Positions 1-6,632 are shown, numbered from the stretch's first letter. The stretch is 8,078 nt of DNA from CAYNNP01 sp964398215 (GCA_964398215.1 CAYNNP010000276.1:1-8078), one strand, 5' to 3'. Notes: generated by a model not told the origin, from the letters alone. Translations and numbers: made by a program.

Positions 1-2
1 AT

Positions 3-80
3 CCGCTCTACAGCTACCACAAACCTTACGGAACCGCATTCGCCATGCTCGCCCTCCAGCGCTGCAGGACTTCTCAGTAA
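3..80 (+). CDS. C-terminal end of a truncated protein, possibly an alpha-alpha-toroid (prenyltransferase/squalene-cyclase repeat) protein
   Basis: The third forward frame is open from the window edge to a TAA at 78-80 and encodes 25 residues (PLYSYHKPYGTAFAMLALQ, then RCRTSQ). The other two frames read as low-complexity, unprotein-like sequence. The segment 'YGTAFAMLALQ' resembles the last helix of alpha-alpha-toroid repeat proteins (prenyltransferase/squalene-oxidase repeats), which are common as large proteins in planctomycetes and often end in a similar 'YGTAxALxxLQ' helix. That family assignment is recalled resemblance on a very short piece and is weak; the presence of a real gene end is better supported. 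No terminator with a U-tract follows on the plus strand. The gene converges on the minus-strand tRNA-Pro. Confidence 0.5.
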   Translation, partial: PLYSYHKPYGTAFAMLALQRCRTSQ

Positions 81-134
81 GCTCCCGCAGATTCAAGCCA
101 CTACGCGGTTTGAAAACTTTGCCGGTTGCAAAAC

Positions 135-168
135 GAAAAAAGCCCTTTGACGTGATCGTCAAAGGGCT
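135..168 (-). terminator. Rho-independent terminator after tRNA-Pro
   Basis: A perfect 12-bp stem (141-152 with 157-168) closes a 4-base loop (153-156). Read on the minus strand, the stem ends directly in a run of five to six T residues (complement of 136-141). There is no T-run on the plus-strand side, so it works in the minus direction only. It lies 13 bases beyond the tRNA 3' end and fits termination of a single-gene tRNA transcript. Confidence 0.88.
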
Positions 169-181
169 TGATGTGAAAAAG

Positions 182-255
182 TCGGGGCGACAGGATTCGA
201 ACCTGCGACCTACTGGTCCCAAACCAGTCGCGCTACCAGGCTGCGCCACGCCCCG
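182..255 (-). tRNA. tRNA-Pro, anticodon TGG
   Basis: The minus strand folds into a complete 74-base cloverleaf. The acceptor stem is CGGGGCG/CGCCCCG (249-255 with 183-189) with discriminator A at 182. The D arm has GCGC/GCGC around AGCCTGGTA. The anticodon stem ACTGG/CCAGT holds loop TTTGGGA, giving anticodon TGG (proline, CCN codons, mainly CCA/CCG). The T arm GCAGG/CCTGT, closed by one G-U pair, holds the loop TTCGAAT. The 3' CCA is not encoded, since the next bases are CTT, so it must be added by CCA nucleotidyltransferase. A strong terminator follows. No repeat of the tRNA 3' end was noticed in the window, so there is no sign of integrase use of this gene. Confidence 0.97.
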
Positions 256-300
256 AGGCGTGTTTCCACTTAGGCCACAGAGTACCGGACATTTCGATTT

Positions 301-321
301 GGCGAAAGGTTCACTTTCGCC
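301..321. other. Intergenic hairpin between the 150-aa gene and tRNA-Pro
   Basis: GGCGAAAG (301-308) and CTTTCGCC (314-321) form a perfect 8-bp stem with a 5-base loop. Neither side has an adjacent U-tract. A T8 run lies at 341-348, about 20 bases beyond the stem on the plus strand, too far for a canonical intrinsic terminator. It lies 36 bases past the stop of the minus-strand gene and could act as a weak or factor-assisted terminator or an RNA 3'-end stabiliser. Function is inferred from position only. Confidence 0.4.
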
Positions 322-356
322 TGAAATTGACTCTGATTGATTTTTTTTGCCCAGAC

Positions 357-809
357 CTACTGAGGGGCCTGATCTGCGGCGCCTAACTGAGCCAAAACTT
401 GCAGTACACCGTTCAAGTGGGCCAAGCGTGGCCCAAACCGGTCAACGAATTCATTCATCATGAATTCGCCTTCCAGCAAATTCTCTTCGTTGTACGTGAT
501 TTCTTCGGTCAAGTTGTCCAAGAATTGCGTCTGTACTCGGCTCAATGTCTCGGCTGCCTGGCGGCAGGAACGGGCTAGCCCTGGATTTGCGTTCTTCCAC
601 TGCTGAAGTTCATTTGCACGTTGCTGTTGCATCGCCGCATTTTGCTGGACCATCTGCTCCATCAGCTTATTTTGCTGGTTTTGCCCGTTCACAAGCTGAC
701 GTAGCAGCTCCATCACGATCTGGTCTTTGGTTGCGGACTGCGGTTCACCGTCCGCCGAGACATCAATTCGGAACATTGGAGAGATAGGTTCCTGCTCGTA
801 AGAAGACAT
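357..809 (-). CDS. Conserved hypothetical protein, Q/N-rich coiled coil
   Basis: This 150-aa soluble protein has no signal peptide or membrane segment. After a short acidic N terminus (residues 1-27) comes a predicted helix (28-72) very rich in Gln, Asn and Met, with hydrophobics spaced as in a coiled coil (IVMELLRQLV, KLMEQMV). Residues 71-143 (W71, NPGLA, CRQAAETLSRVQTQFLD, EFVDRFGPRLAHL, VLQVLAQL) read as two or three further amphipathic helices. I recognise this C-terminal pattern from uncharacterised planctomycete proteins, from memory only. No catalytic motif is visible, so an oligomeric or scaffolding role is only a guess. The start ATG has a weak CAGGA about 8 bases upstream and a good promoter 50 bases upstream. 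It is divergent from the 1020-1643 gene. Real gene: likely. Function: unknown. Confidence 0.82.
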   Translation of the reverse strand: MSSYEQEPISPMFRIDVSADGEPQSATKDQIVMELLRQLVNGQNQQNKLMEQMVQQNAAMQQQRANELQQWKNANPGLARSCRQAAETLSRVQTQFLDNLTEEITYNEENLLEGEFMMNEFVDRFGPRLAHLNGVLQVLAQLGAADQAPQ

Positions 810-862
810 CTTGTGATCCTGCCACGTCGAGTATGTATATGGTTTGATGAGTTAATGAACCG

Positions 863-892
863 AGTATAACCACGAGAAAAAGAAATTGTCGA
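863..892 (-). promoter_or_regulatory. Sigma70-like promoter for the 150-aa protein
   Basis: On the minus strand TCGACA (complement of 887-892, five of six matches to TTGACA) is followed after 18 bases by TATACT (complement of 863-868, five of six matches to TATAAT). Transcription would start near 856, leaving an untranslated leader of about 47 bases before the ATG at 809. It lies in the 210-base divergent spacer that must also hold the promoter of the plus-strand pair, for which I see no equally good match. Confidence 0.5.
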
Positions 893-1019
893 GCAAACGG
901 AACCTGTTCGGCGTATTTCACGCTCGACTTGACGGAACATTCGGACTTTTCCACAAAAATTCGTCGCCTTGTTGTAACTCTGTGCTTGACGGCATCACCG
1001 TTAAAGTCGACATGATCCC

Positions 1020-1643
1020 ATGCCGAAGGTCAGATCTAGATGGCTAGCGATTAATTTTTTGCTGACAATGGCAGACGAACTTCGACGGGATCGAATGGCA
1101 CAAGACAAACCGGTCACACTCGGATACTTTACAGTTACCCAAGATGCTCGCGTTGGGTGGACTGGCGGACTATTGGTATTGAACAATACAGGACGTCCAC
1201 TGGAGTTCCAGTGCACGCTACCGGTGCGACCATCGCGTGCCCACGAAATCCTGTTCGGGCCGACACTACGTGCTCATGTGATTGCGGAAGTCATCGGAAA
1301 ACTGCTTTTGCAAAAATGTCGCACGTCGATCTCGCTATTGTGCTGCGACCAACCCGAATCACTCACCCTTGATAGCTACACGCAAGCGCCGATCGCGTTG
1401 ATCAAGGAGGCTGCGGAATCAGAAGAGGGGCCAATCACCGGTGACATGCTGCAAGGTTTCGGCACAGTTGAAATTGCCCAAAGCGATTTGTATGTGCCAA
1501 TTGAGAAACTGAGCGCTGTCCAATCAATGGCGGACAGTTTTCAAGACTTTCCGGATGCCGTCGAACCACTTGATCGAATTCGCGAAGCAATCTTTGAAGC
1601 CCATTCGCAACTAGCTCGTCAAAAGCCTTCTCAAGCCGCTTGA
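1020..1643 (+). CDS. Conserved hypothetical protein paired with SNF2 ATPase
   Basis: The frame encodes up to 207 aa. The start is uncertain. ATG 1020 and ATG 1068 lack a Shine-Dalgarno, whereas ATG 1095 (MAQDKPVTLGYFTV) has GGGA four bases upstream and begins just before the part that looks most conserved, so the true protein may be 182 aa. The N half (LGYFTVTQD, GWTGGLLVLNNTGRPLEF, RAHEILFGPTLR) reads as a beta-rich globular domain followed by helix; the C half is helical and acidic. I have the impression of similar proteins in planctomycetes but know no domain name. There is no signal peptide, membrane segment or metal-binding cluster; the Cys residues are scattered. The stop lies 18 bases before the SNF2 start, so the two are almost surely co-transcribed and this may be an accessory or partner of the ATPase. 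Confidence 0.85.
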   Translation: MPKVRSRWLAINFLLTMADELRRDRMAQDKPVTLGYFTVTQDARVGWTGGLLVLNNTGRPLEFQCTLPVRPSRAHEILFGPTLRAHVIAEVIGKLLLQKCRTSISLLCCDQPESLTLDSYTQAPIALIKEAAESEEGPITGDMLQGFGTVEIAQSDLYVPIEKLSAVQSMADSFQDFPDAVEPLDRIREAIFEAHSQLARQKPSQAA

Positions 1644-1650
1644 TCGTGAC

Positions 1651-1654
1651 GGAG
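1651..1654 (+). promoter_or_regulatory. Shine-Dalgarno deciding the SNF2 start
   Basis: GGAG at 1651-1654 is 7 bases before ATG 1662 and only 4 before the in-frame GTG 1659. The spacing favours ATG 1662. An in-frame TGA at 1647-1649 excludes any longer form. Confidence 0.6.
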
Positions 1655-1661
1655 CGATGTG

Positions 1662-3395
1662 ATGTGGAAGCAAAATTCAAATGACCGATTGACCGCCAGT
1701 ATCGATGAGAACCATAGCTGGGTTGCCGATGACTTGGTGCCTGAAGTTTGTGAGTTGTCCGTTGAGACTTTGGTGCCTCGGTCGATTCCGATTCGTGTTT
1801 CACCACTAACAGCTAAGTGCAATGGGTTTGTGTTCCCAGAAGCTCGCCAGTGGTTGCCAGCGGAAACGAAAACGCCTGAGCAAGCAGGTGCAGCGCGTAA
1901 AAAGAAGAAACCAAAACGTGCACCTAGTGAGAAAGAAAAGCATCACCGAATTCGGCCGCCAGCTGATGTCATCAAGCTACAGGACCGTCTGTACTATGTG
2001 CTTCAACCGCCATTGAACCTTTTGGTTGGAAGCGGGCAGTTGTCGTTCCCGTTTGATCCATTCCCCTATCAACTCGATGGCATCGCGTTTCTTTTTCCGA
2101 GGTACACGGGAATCCTAGCCGATGAAATGGGACTTGGAAAAACGATGCAGGCGATCAGTACCATTCGCATGTTATTGTGCAGTGGACAGATTCGGAACGC
2201 GTTGTTGATTTGCCCCAAACCGCTGGTTTCCAACTGGTTGCGTGAGTTCAGTGTTTGGGCACCCGAGATTCCGATTGCGGCGATCGACGGAAACGCACGC
2301 AAACGAGAATTCCAATGGCGGTCACCCGAGGTGCCTGTCAAAGTTGCCAATTACGAACTGCTAATGCGGGACGAAGAATTGCTGACCGATGGTGGGCTTC
2401 ATTTTGACCTCATCACGCTGGACGAAGCACAGCGAGTGAAAAACCGAAACAGTACCACCAGTGAAATTGCACGCAAAATCCCACGCACTCGCGCTTGGGC
2501 GCTAACGGGGACGCCCGTTGAGAACACGCCTGATGACTTGGTTGGAATTTTTGAGTTCCTGTCGCCAGGATTCATGACTCCAGGCCTGCCAATGCCAGAA
2601 ATCGCTCGGCGTAGTCGCGACCATATTCTGCGACGTACCAAAGACATGGTGCTGGATGACATGCCGCCAAAGCTTTATCGGGACGCTGAATTGGATCTGA
2701 CGCCAGAACAATGGGTGACCTACGAAGCGGCTGAGAATGAAGGCATTGTGCGTCTGGAAGACTTGAAACAAGATCTGACGATTCAGCATGTCTTTGAATT
2801 GGTTTTGCGTCTCAAGCAAATTTGCAATTTTGATCCTGTGACCGGAAGTAGCGTGAAGCTTGATCGTTTGGTCGCGGACATGGAAGAAGTTGCCGCGAGT
2901 GGAAAGAAGGCAATCGTGTTTAGCCAATGGGTAAAGAGTTTGACGAAAATCAAATCTTCGCTCGCTCAATTCAATCCGCTTGAGTACCACGGCAAAATTC
3001 CGTCAAAGCAACGCGAAGGCGTTATCGATCAGTTCAAGAACGATCCGAATTGCAACGTGATCCTGATGTCCTACGGAGCTGGCAGCGTCGGCTTGAACCT
3101 ACAGTTTTGCGAGTACGTGTTTCTGTTTGACCGTTGGTGGAATCCTGCAGTCGAAGACCAGGCAATCAATCGAGCCCACCGAATCGGAGCTGCAGGCGCC
3201 GTCACGATTACGCGCATGTTGGCGCTCAATACAATCGAAGAACGAATCGCCAAGGTCTTGGATCAGAAACGCGAGATGTTCGACGCCTTGTTTGCGGATT
3301 CTGGCGACAAGGTTTCGCGTGGCGGTGGTTTAAGCCGTGATGAGGTGTTTGGATTGTTCGATCTACGCGTGCCAAGCGGAAAGAAGGTGGCATAG
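1662..3395 (+). CDS. SNF2-family DNA-dependent ATPase/helicase
   Basis: A 577-aa superfamily 2 ATPase of the SNF2 type, which translocates on duplex DNA or remodels protein-DNA complexes rather than unwinding strands. Residues 1-115 form a variable N-terminal region with a Lys/Arg-rich stretch near 80-97, possibly DNA-contacting. Then come the PFPYQLDGIAFL entry motif, Walker A DEMGLGKT (154-161), Walker B DEAQ (254-257) and motif III LTGTPVEN (281-288). The second RecA lobe has motif IV (IVFSQWV), motif V SYGAGSVGLNL (470-480) and motif VI with DRWWNPAVEDQ and the arginine-finger segment AINRAHRIG (490-509). All key residues are intact. There is no SWIM zinc finger, nuclease, methylase or HepA/RapA-type extension, so it is close to a minimal motor. 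Operon with the preceding unnamed gene. The cellular role (repair, transcription recycling or defence) cannot be told from sequence alone. Confidence 0.95.
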   Translation: MWKQNSNDRLTASIDENHSWVADDLVPEVCELSVETLVPRSIPIRVSPLTAKCNGFVFPEARQWLPAETKTPEQAGAARKKKKPKRAPSEKEKHHRIRPPADVIKLQDRLYYVLQPPLNLLVGSGQLSFPFDPFPYQLDGIAFLFPRYTGILADEMGLGKTMQAISTIRMLLCSGQIRNALLICPKPLVSNWLREFSVWAPEIPIAAIDGNARKREFQWRSPEVPVKVANYELLMRDEELLTDGGLHFDLITLDEAQRVKNRNSTTSEIARKIPRTRAWALTGTPVENTPDDLVGIFEFLSPGFMTPGLPMPEIARRSRDHILRRTKDMVLDDMPPKLYRDAELDLTPEQWVTYEAAENEGIVRLEDLKQDLTIQHVFELVLRLKQICNFDPVTGSSVKLDRLVADMEEVAASGKKAIVFSQWVKSLTKIKSSLAQFNPLEYHGKIPSKQREGVIDQFKNDPNCNVILMSYGAGSVGLNLQFCEYVFLFDRWWNPAVEDQAINRAHRIGAAGAVTITRMLALNTIEERIAKVLDQKREMFDALFADSGDKVSRGGGLSRDEVFGLFDLRVPSGKKVA

Positions 3396-3430
3396 TAGTC
3401 GCAGAGCCGATTCACTCCGGCACAATTGGC

Positions 3431-3450
3431 TTGGCGTGAACATTCGCCAA
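3431..3450. other. Weak hairpin between convergent genes
   Basis: TTGGCG (3431-3436) pairs with CGCCAA (3445-3450) around an 8-base loop in the 59-base gap between the SNF2 stop and the stop of the minus-strand oxidoreductase-like gene. No U-tract follows on either strand. Position between two convergent stops suggests a shared, inefficient terminator, but the structure is too weak for a firm call. Confidence 0.3.
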
Positions 3451-3454
3451 TCAA

Positions 3455-4432
3455 TCAAAGCTTGATGGTTGTACCGGCTTTTGAACTTTGTTTCGCCGCT
3501 GCCAAAATCTCAACTGCCTTGCAGGCGTCATCCAAGTTTGCCAAGTTTCGTACCAAACTGGTAACTGAGCGGTGAAAATGAATGAGCAGCTGTTCGCCTA
3601 CTGGCGACTCTGTCTCCAAGGCTTCCATGTGGCGCCCGGCATCGTCGAACCATACCAAACTGGATGGCAAATCAACAAAAGCGATTCCACGTTCACAGCG
3701 AACCTGCATGGCGGCAGGTGGGCGAAAGCTATTGGCTTCGTGCCATGAATCAGGAATGTAACTTCCGCAGCTCAGTTGAGCCGTTGCCGCTGGGGCATGG
3801 TCGGTTGCAGCAAAGTGGAGAGTGACGGAACAATAATCAACACATTCGTTTTCATTGTGGGCCATGGATGTGACCTGTTTCGGTTCTCGCCCGACAACGA
3901 AACGGCACCAATCAATTAGCTCGATCAATTCCTGATCTGACTCTTGCACCTTGCTTTGTGCGTTGGGCGAAATTCTACGATGGCAAAACAGCAGGCTTGG
4001 TTGTCCAAGCTTGGTTGCGATCAGTTCTTTCAGTCGCAGCGTTGCTGGAGCGAAGCGCCGCGTGAACTCGGCCATGAAGGCGACGCCAGAGGATTCGACC
4101 ATTTCAAGGATTCTGGAATGTTCGCCTGGATCAAAACGCAGATCGCCAGCCCAGTAAATGGCTTTACCAGCCTCGCAAGCAGCAATCACCGGCAACCACC
4201 CTTGCCAAGTTTCTTGCAGGATCATCACGGCGTCGATGTCACTACGCGAAACCAAGGCACGGTAACCGCCGACCAAATCGGCTTGAAATTCTGCCGCACA
4301 AGCATCCGACAATTTTGCGATCGCGTTATAGACCGCTCTGACCTCGAAACGGTTTTGCAGCATCCGCAACGCAGGACGGTGCCGAGTCTGCCAGGCGTTG
4401 CCCAAACCGATTAGGCCGACTCGTAGCTTCAT
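3455..4432 (-). CDS. Gfo/Idh/MocA-family oxidoreductase-like protein lacking the EKP motif
   Basis: A 325-aa protein of the glucose-fructose/inositol dehydrogenase fold. The N-terminal Rossmann domain begins with MKLRVGLIGLGNAW (GxGxxW-type NAD(P) loop, residues 6-14), followed by strand-helix units ending in DIDAVMIL and the GK pair at 89-90. In typical members GK is followed by four residues and then Glu-Lys-Pro, whose Lys is catalytic; here residues 95-97 are Ala-Gly-Asp. The family block RRFAPA...LKELI (125-137) is present. The usual GG.L.D.G.H..D segment is reduced to QELIELIDW, with Glu where the catalytic His is expected. The C-terminal domain (about 123-300) looks otherwise normal. 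It may be a non-catalytic or altered-chemistry member. No signal peptide is seen and no clear Shine-Dalgarno; it is alone on its strand, so the substrate cannot be inferred. Confidence 0.88.
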   Translation of the reverse strand: MKLRVGLIGLGNAWQTRHRPALRMLQNRFEVRAVYNAIAKLSDACAAEFQADLVGGYRALVSRSDIDAVMILQETWQGWLPVIAACEAGKAIYWAGDLRFDPGEHSRILEMVESSGVAFMAEFTRRFAPATLRLKELIATKLGQPSLLFCHRRISPNAQSKVQESDQELIELIDWCRFVVGREPKQVTSMAHNENECVDYCSVTLHFAATDHAPAATAQLSCGSYIPDSWHEANSFRPPAAMQVRCERGIAFVDLPSSLVWFDDAGRHMEALETESPVGEQLLIHFHRSVTSLVRNLANLDDACKAVEILAAAKQSSKAGTTIKL

Positions 4433-5008
4433 TGTGTTGGATCTGCCTGAGAGAACGATGACGGATTTTGCTATCGCAACAGCTTAGAGAAAAAAATCTG
4501 TCCAACGCACCACCAACCAGCCAGGGGTGCGTCAATTTGCCTTGCCCTTTTGGCATATCGCAAATCGTTAGCTCCAAGCGACTTAGGGTAGCTGAGACTC
4601 CCGTCGTAGAGAACTAGATCATTTGCGCAAGATGCATGTTTTCCAATCTTGCGAAAACCCTGGCTAAATACTTGATGGCCATTCCCAGAACCATATACTC
4701 GCCCCAATCATTAAACATCACTCAATGCGACTTCCTTTGCTAGCTATTCGTAATTGTGCTGTTTCATGGTTCTGGACTCTGAGATTGGATTTCGACCGAT
4801 ATCAAATCTTAGAGCCCAACAAGCTCCCAGCATGCGTCGCTTGCGGCGTTTCCCGAAATGGACGGACTTTTGCTGGGCGTGGGAATTTGGGACCAAGCAG
4901 TTCTAGTTTTTTAGTGGCTTGATATTCACATGTTAGGAGTAGCCACTTCATTCGGCGTTGTGCCGGACACTGCACGGGTAAGTCCGACCAAAAATTAAGG
5001 AGTTGGGG
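4433..5008. other. Gene-poor spacer, 576 bases
   Basis: No convincing gene lies between the oxidoreductase-like gene and the thioredoxin-fold gene. The open frames at 4471-4707 (minus, 78 aa) and 4725-4922 (plus, 65 aa) have no ribosome site, no recognisable motif and irregular composition. An 8-bp perfect stem (4626-4633 with 4646-4653, 12-base loop) is present without a U-tract. A 22-codon frame from ATG 4930 stops at 4996-4998, overlapping the Shine-Dalgarno of the next gene. The stretch must hold the divergent promoters of both flanking genes, but I cannot place a good -35/-10 pair. It could be decayed coding sequence. Confidence 0.5.
4997..5002 (+). promoter_or_regulatory. Strong Shine-Dalgarno for the thioredoxin-fold gene
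   Basis: AAGGAG is 6 bases before ATG 5009 and immediately abuts the in-frame TTG 5003. The spacing selects ATG 5009. The stop of a 22-codon upstream frame (TAA 4996-4998) overlaps this site. Confidence 0.75.
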
Positions 5009-5422
5009 ATGGTTTCGGTTCTGATGGCGTTGGTGCTCACAGGAGCAACAAGTGAAACTTCAAACAGAGACTACGATTCGGCCTACAAAGAGGCTGTATC
5101 AGGCAATAAGCCACTAATGGTGGTTGTTGGTGCGGAGTGGTGTCCAGCCTGCAACGTATTGAAAAACACCACCATTAACCCAATGGTTCGAACTGGAGAG
5201 TTGGACCAGGTCAGCGTCGCGTTAGTCGACAAAGACAAAAATCCAGAACTGGTCAAGCAATTGACCAAGGGAGAAAAGATGCTCCCACAGATCATCGTAT
5301 TTACCCCAACAAAAACTGGGTGGACACGACGAAAATTGATGGGCTACCAACCAAAGCAGCCGGTTCGTAACCTTGTTCGTATTGCAACAACCCCAAAAAT
5401 CGACGCCGTCAATATTCGCTAG
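5009..5422 (+). CDS. Thioredoxin-fold protein with CPAC active site, probably exported
   Basis: A 137-aa protein. Residues 1-14 (MVSVLMALVLTGAT) are hydrophobic with no basic n-region, so this is a short or atypical signal peptide or membrane tether. The thioredoxin fold follows: helix YDSAYKEAVSGNKP, strand LMVVVGAEW, redox motif W44-C45-P46-A47-C48, and the cis-proline before the last strands at P93 (KMLPQIIVF). The two Cys and the cis-Pro are what a dithiol oxidoreductase needs. CPAC differs from thioredoxin CGPC and DsbA CPHC. The likely role is thiol-disulfide exchange at the membrane or periplasm; the partner is unknown. Planctomycetes carry many small paralogues of this kind (recalled knowledge). 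The start is fixed by a strong AAGGAG. The gene appears monocistronic and ends at a strong terminator. Confidence 0.88.
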   Translation: MVSVLMALVLTGATSETSNRDYDSAYKEAVSGNKPLMVVVGAEWCPACNVLKNTTINPMVRTGELDQVSVALVDKDKNPELVKQLTKGEKMLPQIIVFTPTKTGWTRRKLMGYQPKQPVRNLVRIATTPKIDAVNIR

Positions 5423-5505
5423 TCAAGCTATTGATGGATCGATGATTTCTTTTTCATTGCCATGAATTGGCACTTATTTCGCCGATAAATGGCAGTTCTG
5501 ATCGG

Positions 5506-5544
5506 GCGTTGGCCGTGAGTCTATTCACGGCCAACGCTTTTTTT
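5506..5544 (+). terminator. Rho-independent terminator after the thioredoxin-fold gene
   Basis: A perfect 13-bp GC-rich stem (5506-5518 with 5525-5537) closes a 6-base loop and is followed directly by seven T residues (5538-5544). It lies 83 bases past the stop codon. The minus-strand side has no U-tract, so it is one-directional and separates this gene from murB transcription. Confidence 0.93.
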
Positions 5545-5688
5545 GTTGAAATTGGGCGTGGCTCGAAAACAAATGGCCCACAAAGAATTTTGTAAGGCTG
5601 GGTTTCTTCGCTTGTCGCAGACAACCCAAATCCGAAAACGACTAGGCGCACCACTGTGCACCAACAAACGTAGGCGTAAATCATCGAC

Positions 5689-6567
5689 ATGACATTCCCA
5701 GATGACCTTCAGCACGTCATTCGCACCGACGAACCACTCACGCCACACTTGTGGCTGGGAATCGGCGGCCCTGCACGCTTTTTTGCCGAGCCCGTTGATA
5801 GCGAACAGGTTCAACGAATCTTCCAAGTCGCTAGCAAGCAAGGATTGGCGATTCGTATTTTGGGTAGTGGCAGCAATGTTCTGGTCCGCGAAGCCGGATT
5901 TGACGGAGTTGTGATTTCATTGGCCGCACCTGGAATCAGCGAGCTTCGCATCGACGGAAACGAACTGACCGCAGGTGCCGGGGCAAGGCTTTCGCATACG
6001 GTGATCAAAGCTGTCGGAGCGGGTCTGGGTGGGCTTGAGCATCTGGTGGGCATTCCAGGATCCACTGGCGGCGCTGTTTTTGGAAACGTATTCGGGGGCG
6101 GTCGTGACATTGGGTCGACGGTGAAAAGCGTTACCGTGCTGGATTCTGACTGTCAGTTGCGCACTCTGAGCCAAGATGACGTTGGGTTTTCCTATCGAAA
6201 GACGGCGTTGCCCGGCATGGTTATCTTGGAAACGGTTTTTGCACTTGAGCAACGGGATCCTGTTACTTTGACCAAACGCATGCAAAAGCTATGGATTGCA
6301 CGCAATGCGCAACGGCCAGAACAAGAAACCCGGATTGCTTCACCGTTCGTTGACCCAGACGGGATCGTTGCCCGCGACTTGATCCAAAGTGTTGGCCTTG
6401 CTGGCATTCGCGAAGGTGATGTTTCTCTTGATTTAAGGCAACCGAATTACTTGGTCGCCCACAGCGGGGCGACAAGTGACCAATGCTTGCGCCTGATTGA
6501 ACGAGTGCGAGAGCAAGTGTTGCTGCAGAAAGGGATTGACTTGCAATTGAATCTGCAAATCTGGTAA
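5689..6567 (+). CDS. murB: UDP-N-acetylenolpyruvoylglucosamine reductase (MurB)
   Basis: MurB reduces UDP-GlcNAc-enolpyruvate to UDP-MurNAc with NADPH and FAD, the second committed step of cytoplasmic peptidoglycan precursor synthesis. The 292-aa length fits the shorter (type II) form. Visible motifs: HLWLGIGGPARFF (20-32), FAD-binding GSGSNVLV (59-66), GIPGSTGGAVFGN (121-133) and FSYRKT with the conserved active-site Arg (R170). The serine segment reads ASPFVDP (S218, usually GSVFKNP), followed by ARDLIQSVGLAG and QPNYLV. The usual C-terminal LxxEV, whose Glu helps protonate the substrate, appears as LQLNLQIW, placing Asn288 where Glu is expected and leaving no acid nearby. Either the acid role is replaced or activity is lost. 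ATG 5689 has only a weak GGCG upstream. An FtsQ-like gene follows after 65 bases. Confidence 0.93.
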   Translation: MTFPDDLQHVIRTDEPLTPHLWLGIGGPARFFAEPVDSEQVQRIFQVASKQGLAIRILGSGSNVLVREAGFDGVVISLAAPGISELRIDGNELTAGAGARLSHTVIKAVGAGLGGLEHLVGIPGSTGGAVFGNVFGGGRDIGSTVKSVTVLDSDCQLRTLSQDDVGFSYRKTALPGMVILETVFALEQRDPVTLTKRMQKLWIARNAQRPEQETRIASPFVDPDGIVARDLIQSVGLAGIREGDVSLDLRQPNYLVAHSGATSDQCLRLIERVREQVLLQKGIDLQLNLQIW

Positions 6568-6632
6568 TTCAGGTACTTGGCGTCGAATGGAATCGGCGCG
6601 ATCGATCGGTTTTGGCCTCCAAAGACTGGATT

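Noticed and set aside
182..255. tRNA-Pro as an integration site
   Set aside because: No integrase gene and no second copy of the tRNA 3' end noticed in the window.
110..340. 76-aa plus-strand open frame
   Set aside because: It runs antisense through the tRNA-Pro gene and its terminator; 'GRQDSNLRPTGPKPVALPGCATPR' type peptides are a well-known artefact of translating antisense tRNA.
3944..4414. 156-aa plus-strand open frame
   Set aside because: It is the antisense shadow of the Gfo/Idh/MocA-like gene, whose frame has clear family motifs.
4725..4922. 65-aa plus-strand open frame
   Set aside because: No Shine-Dalgarno, no recognisable motif and composition unlike the neighbouring genes; kept only as part of the gene-poor spacer.
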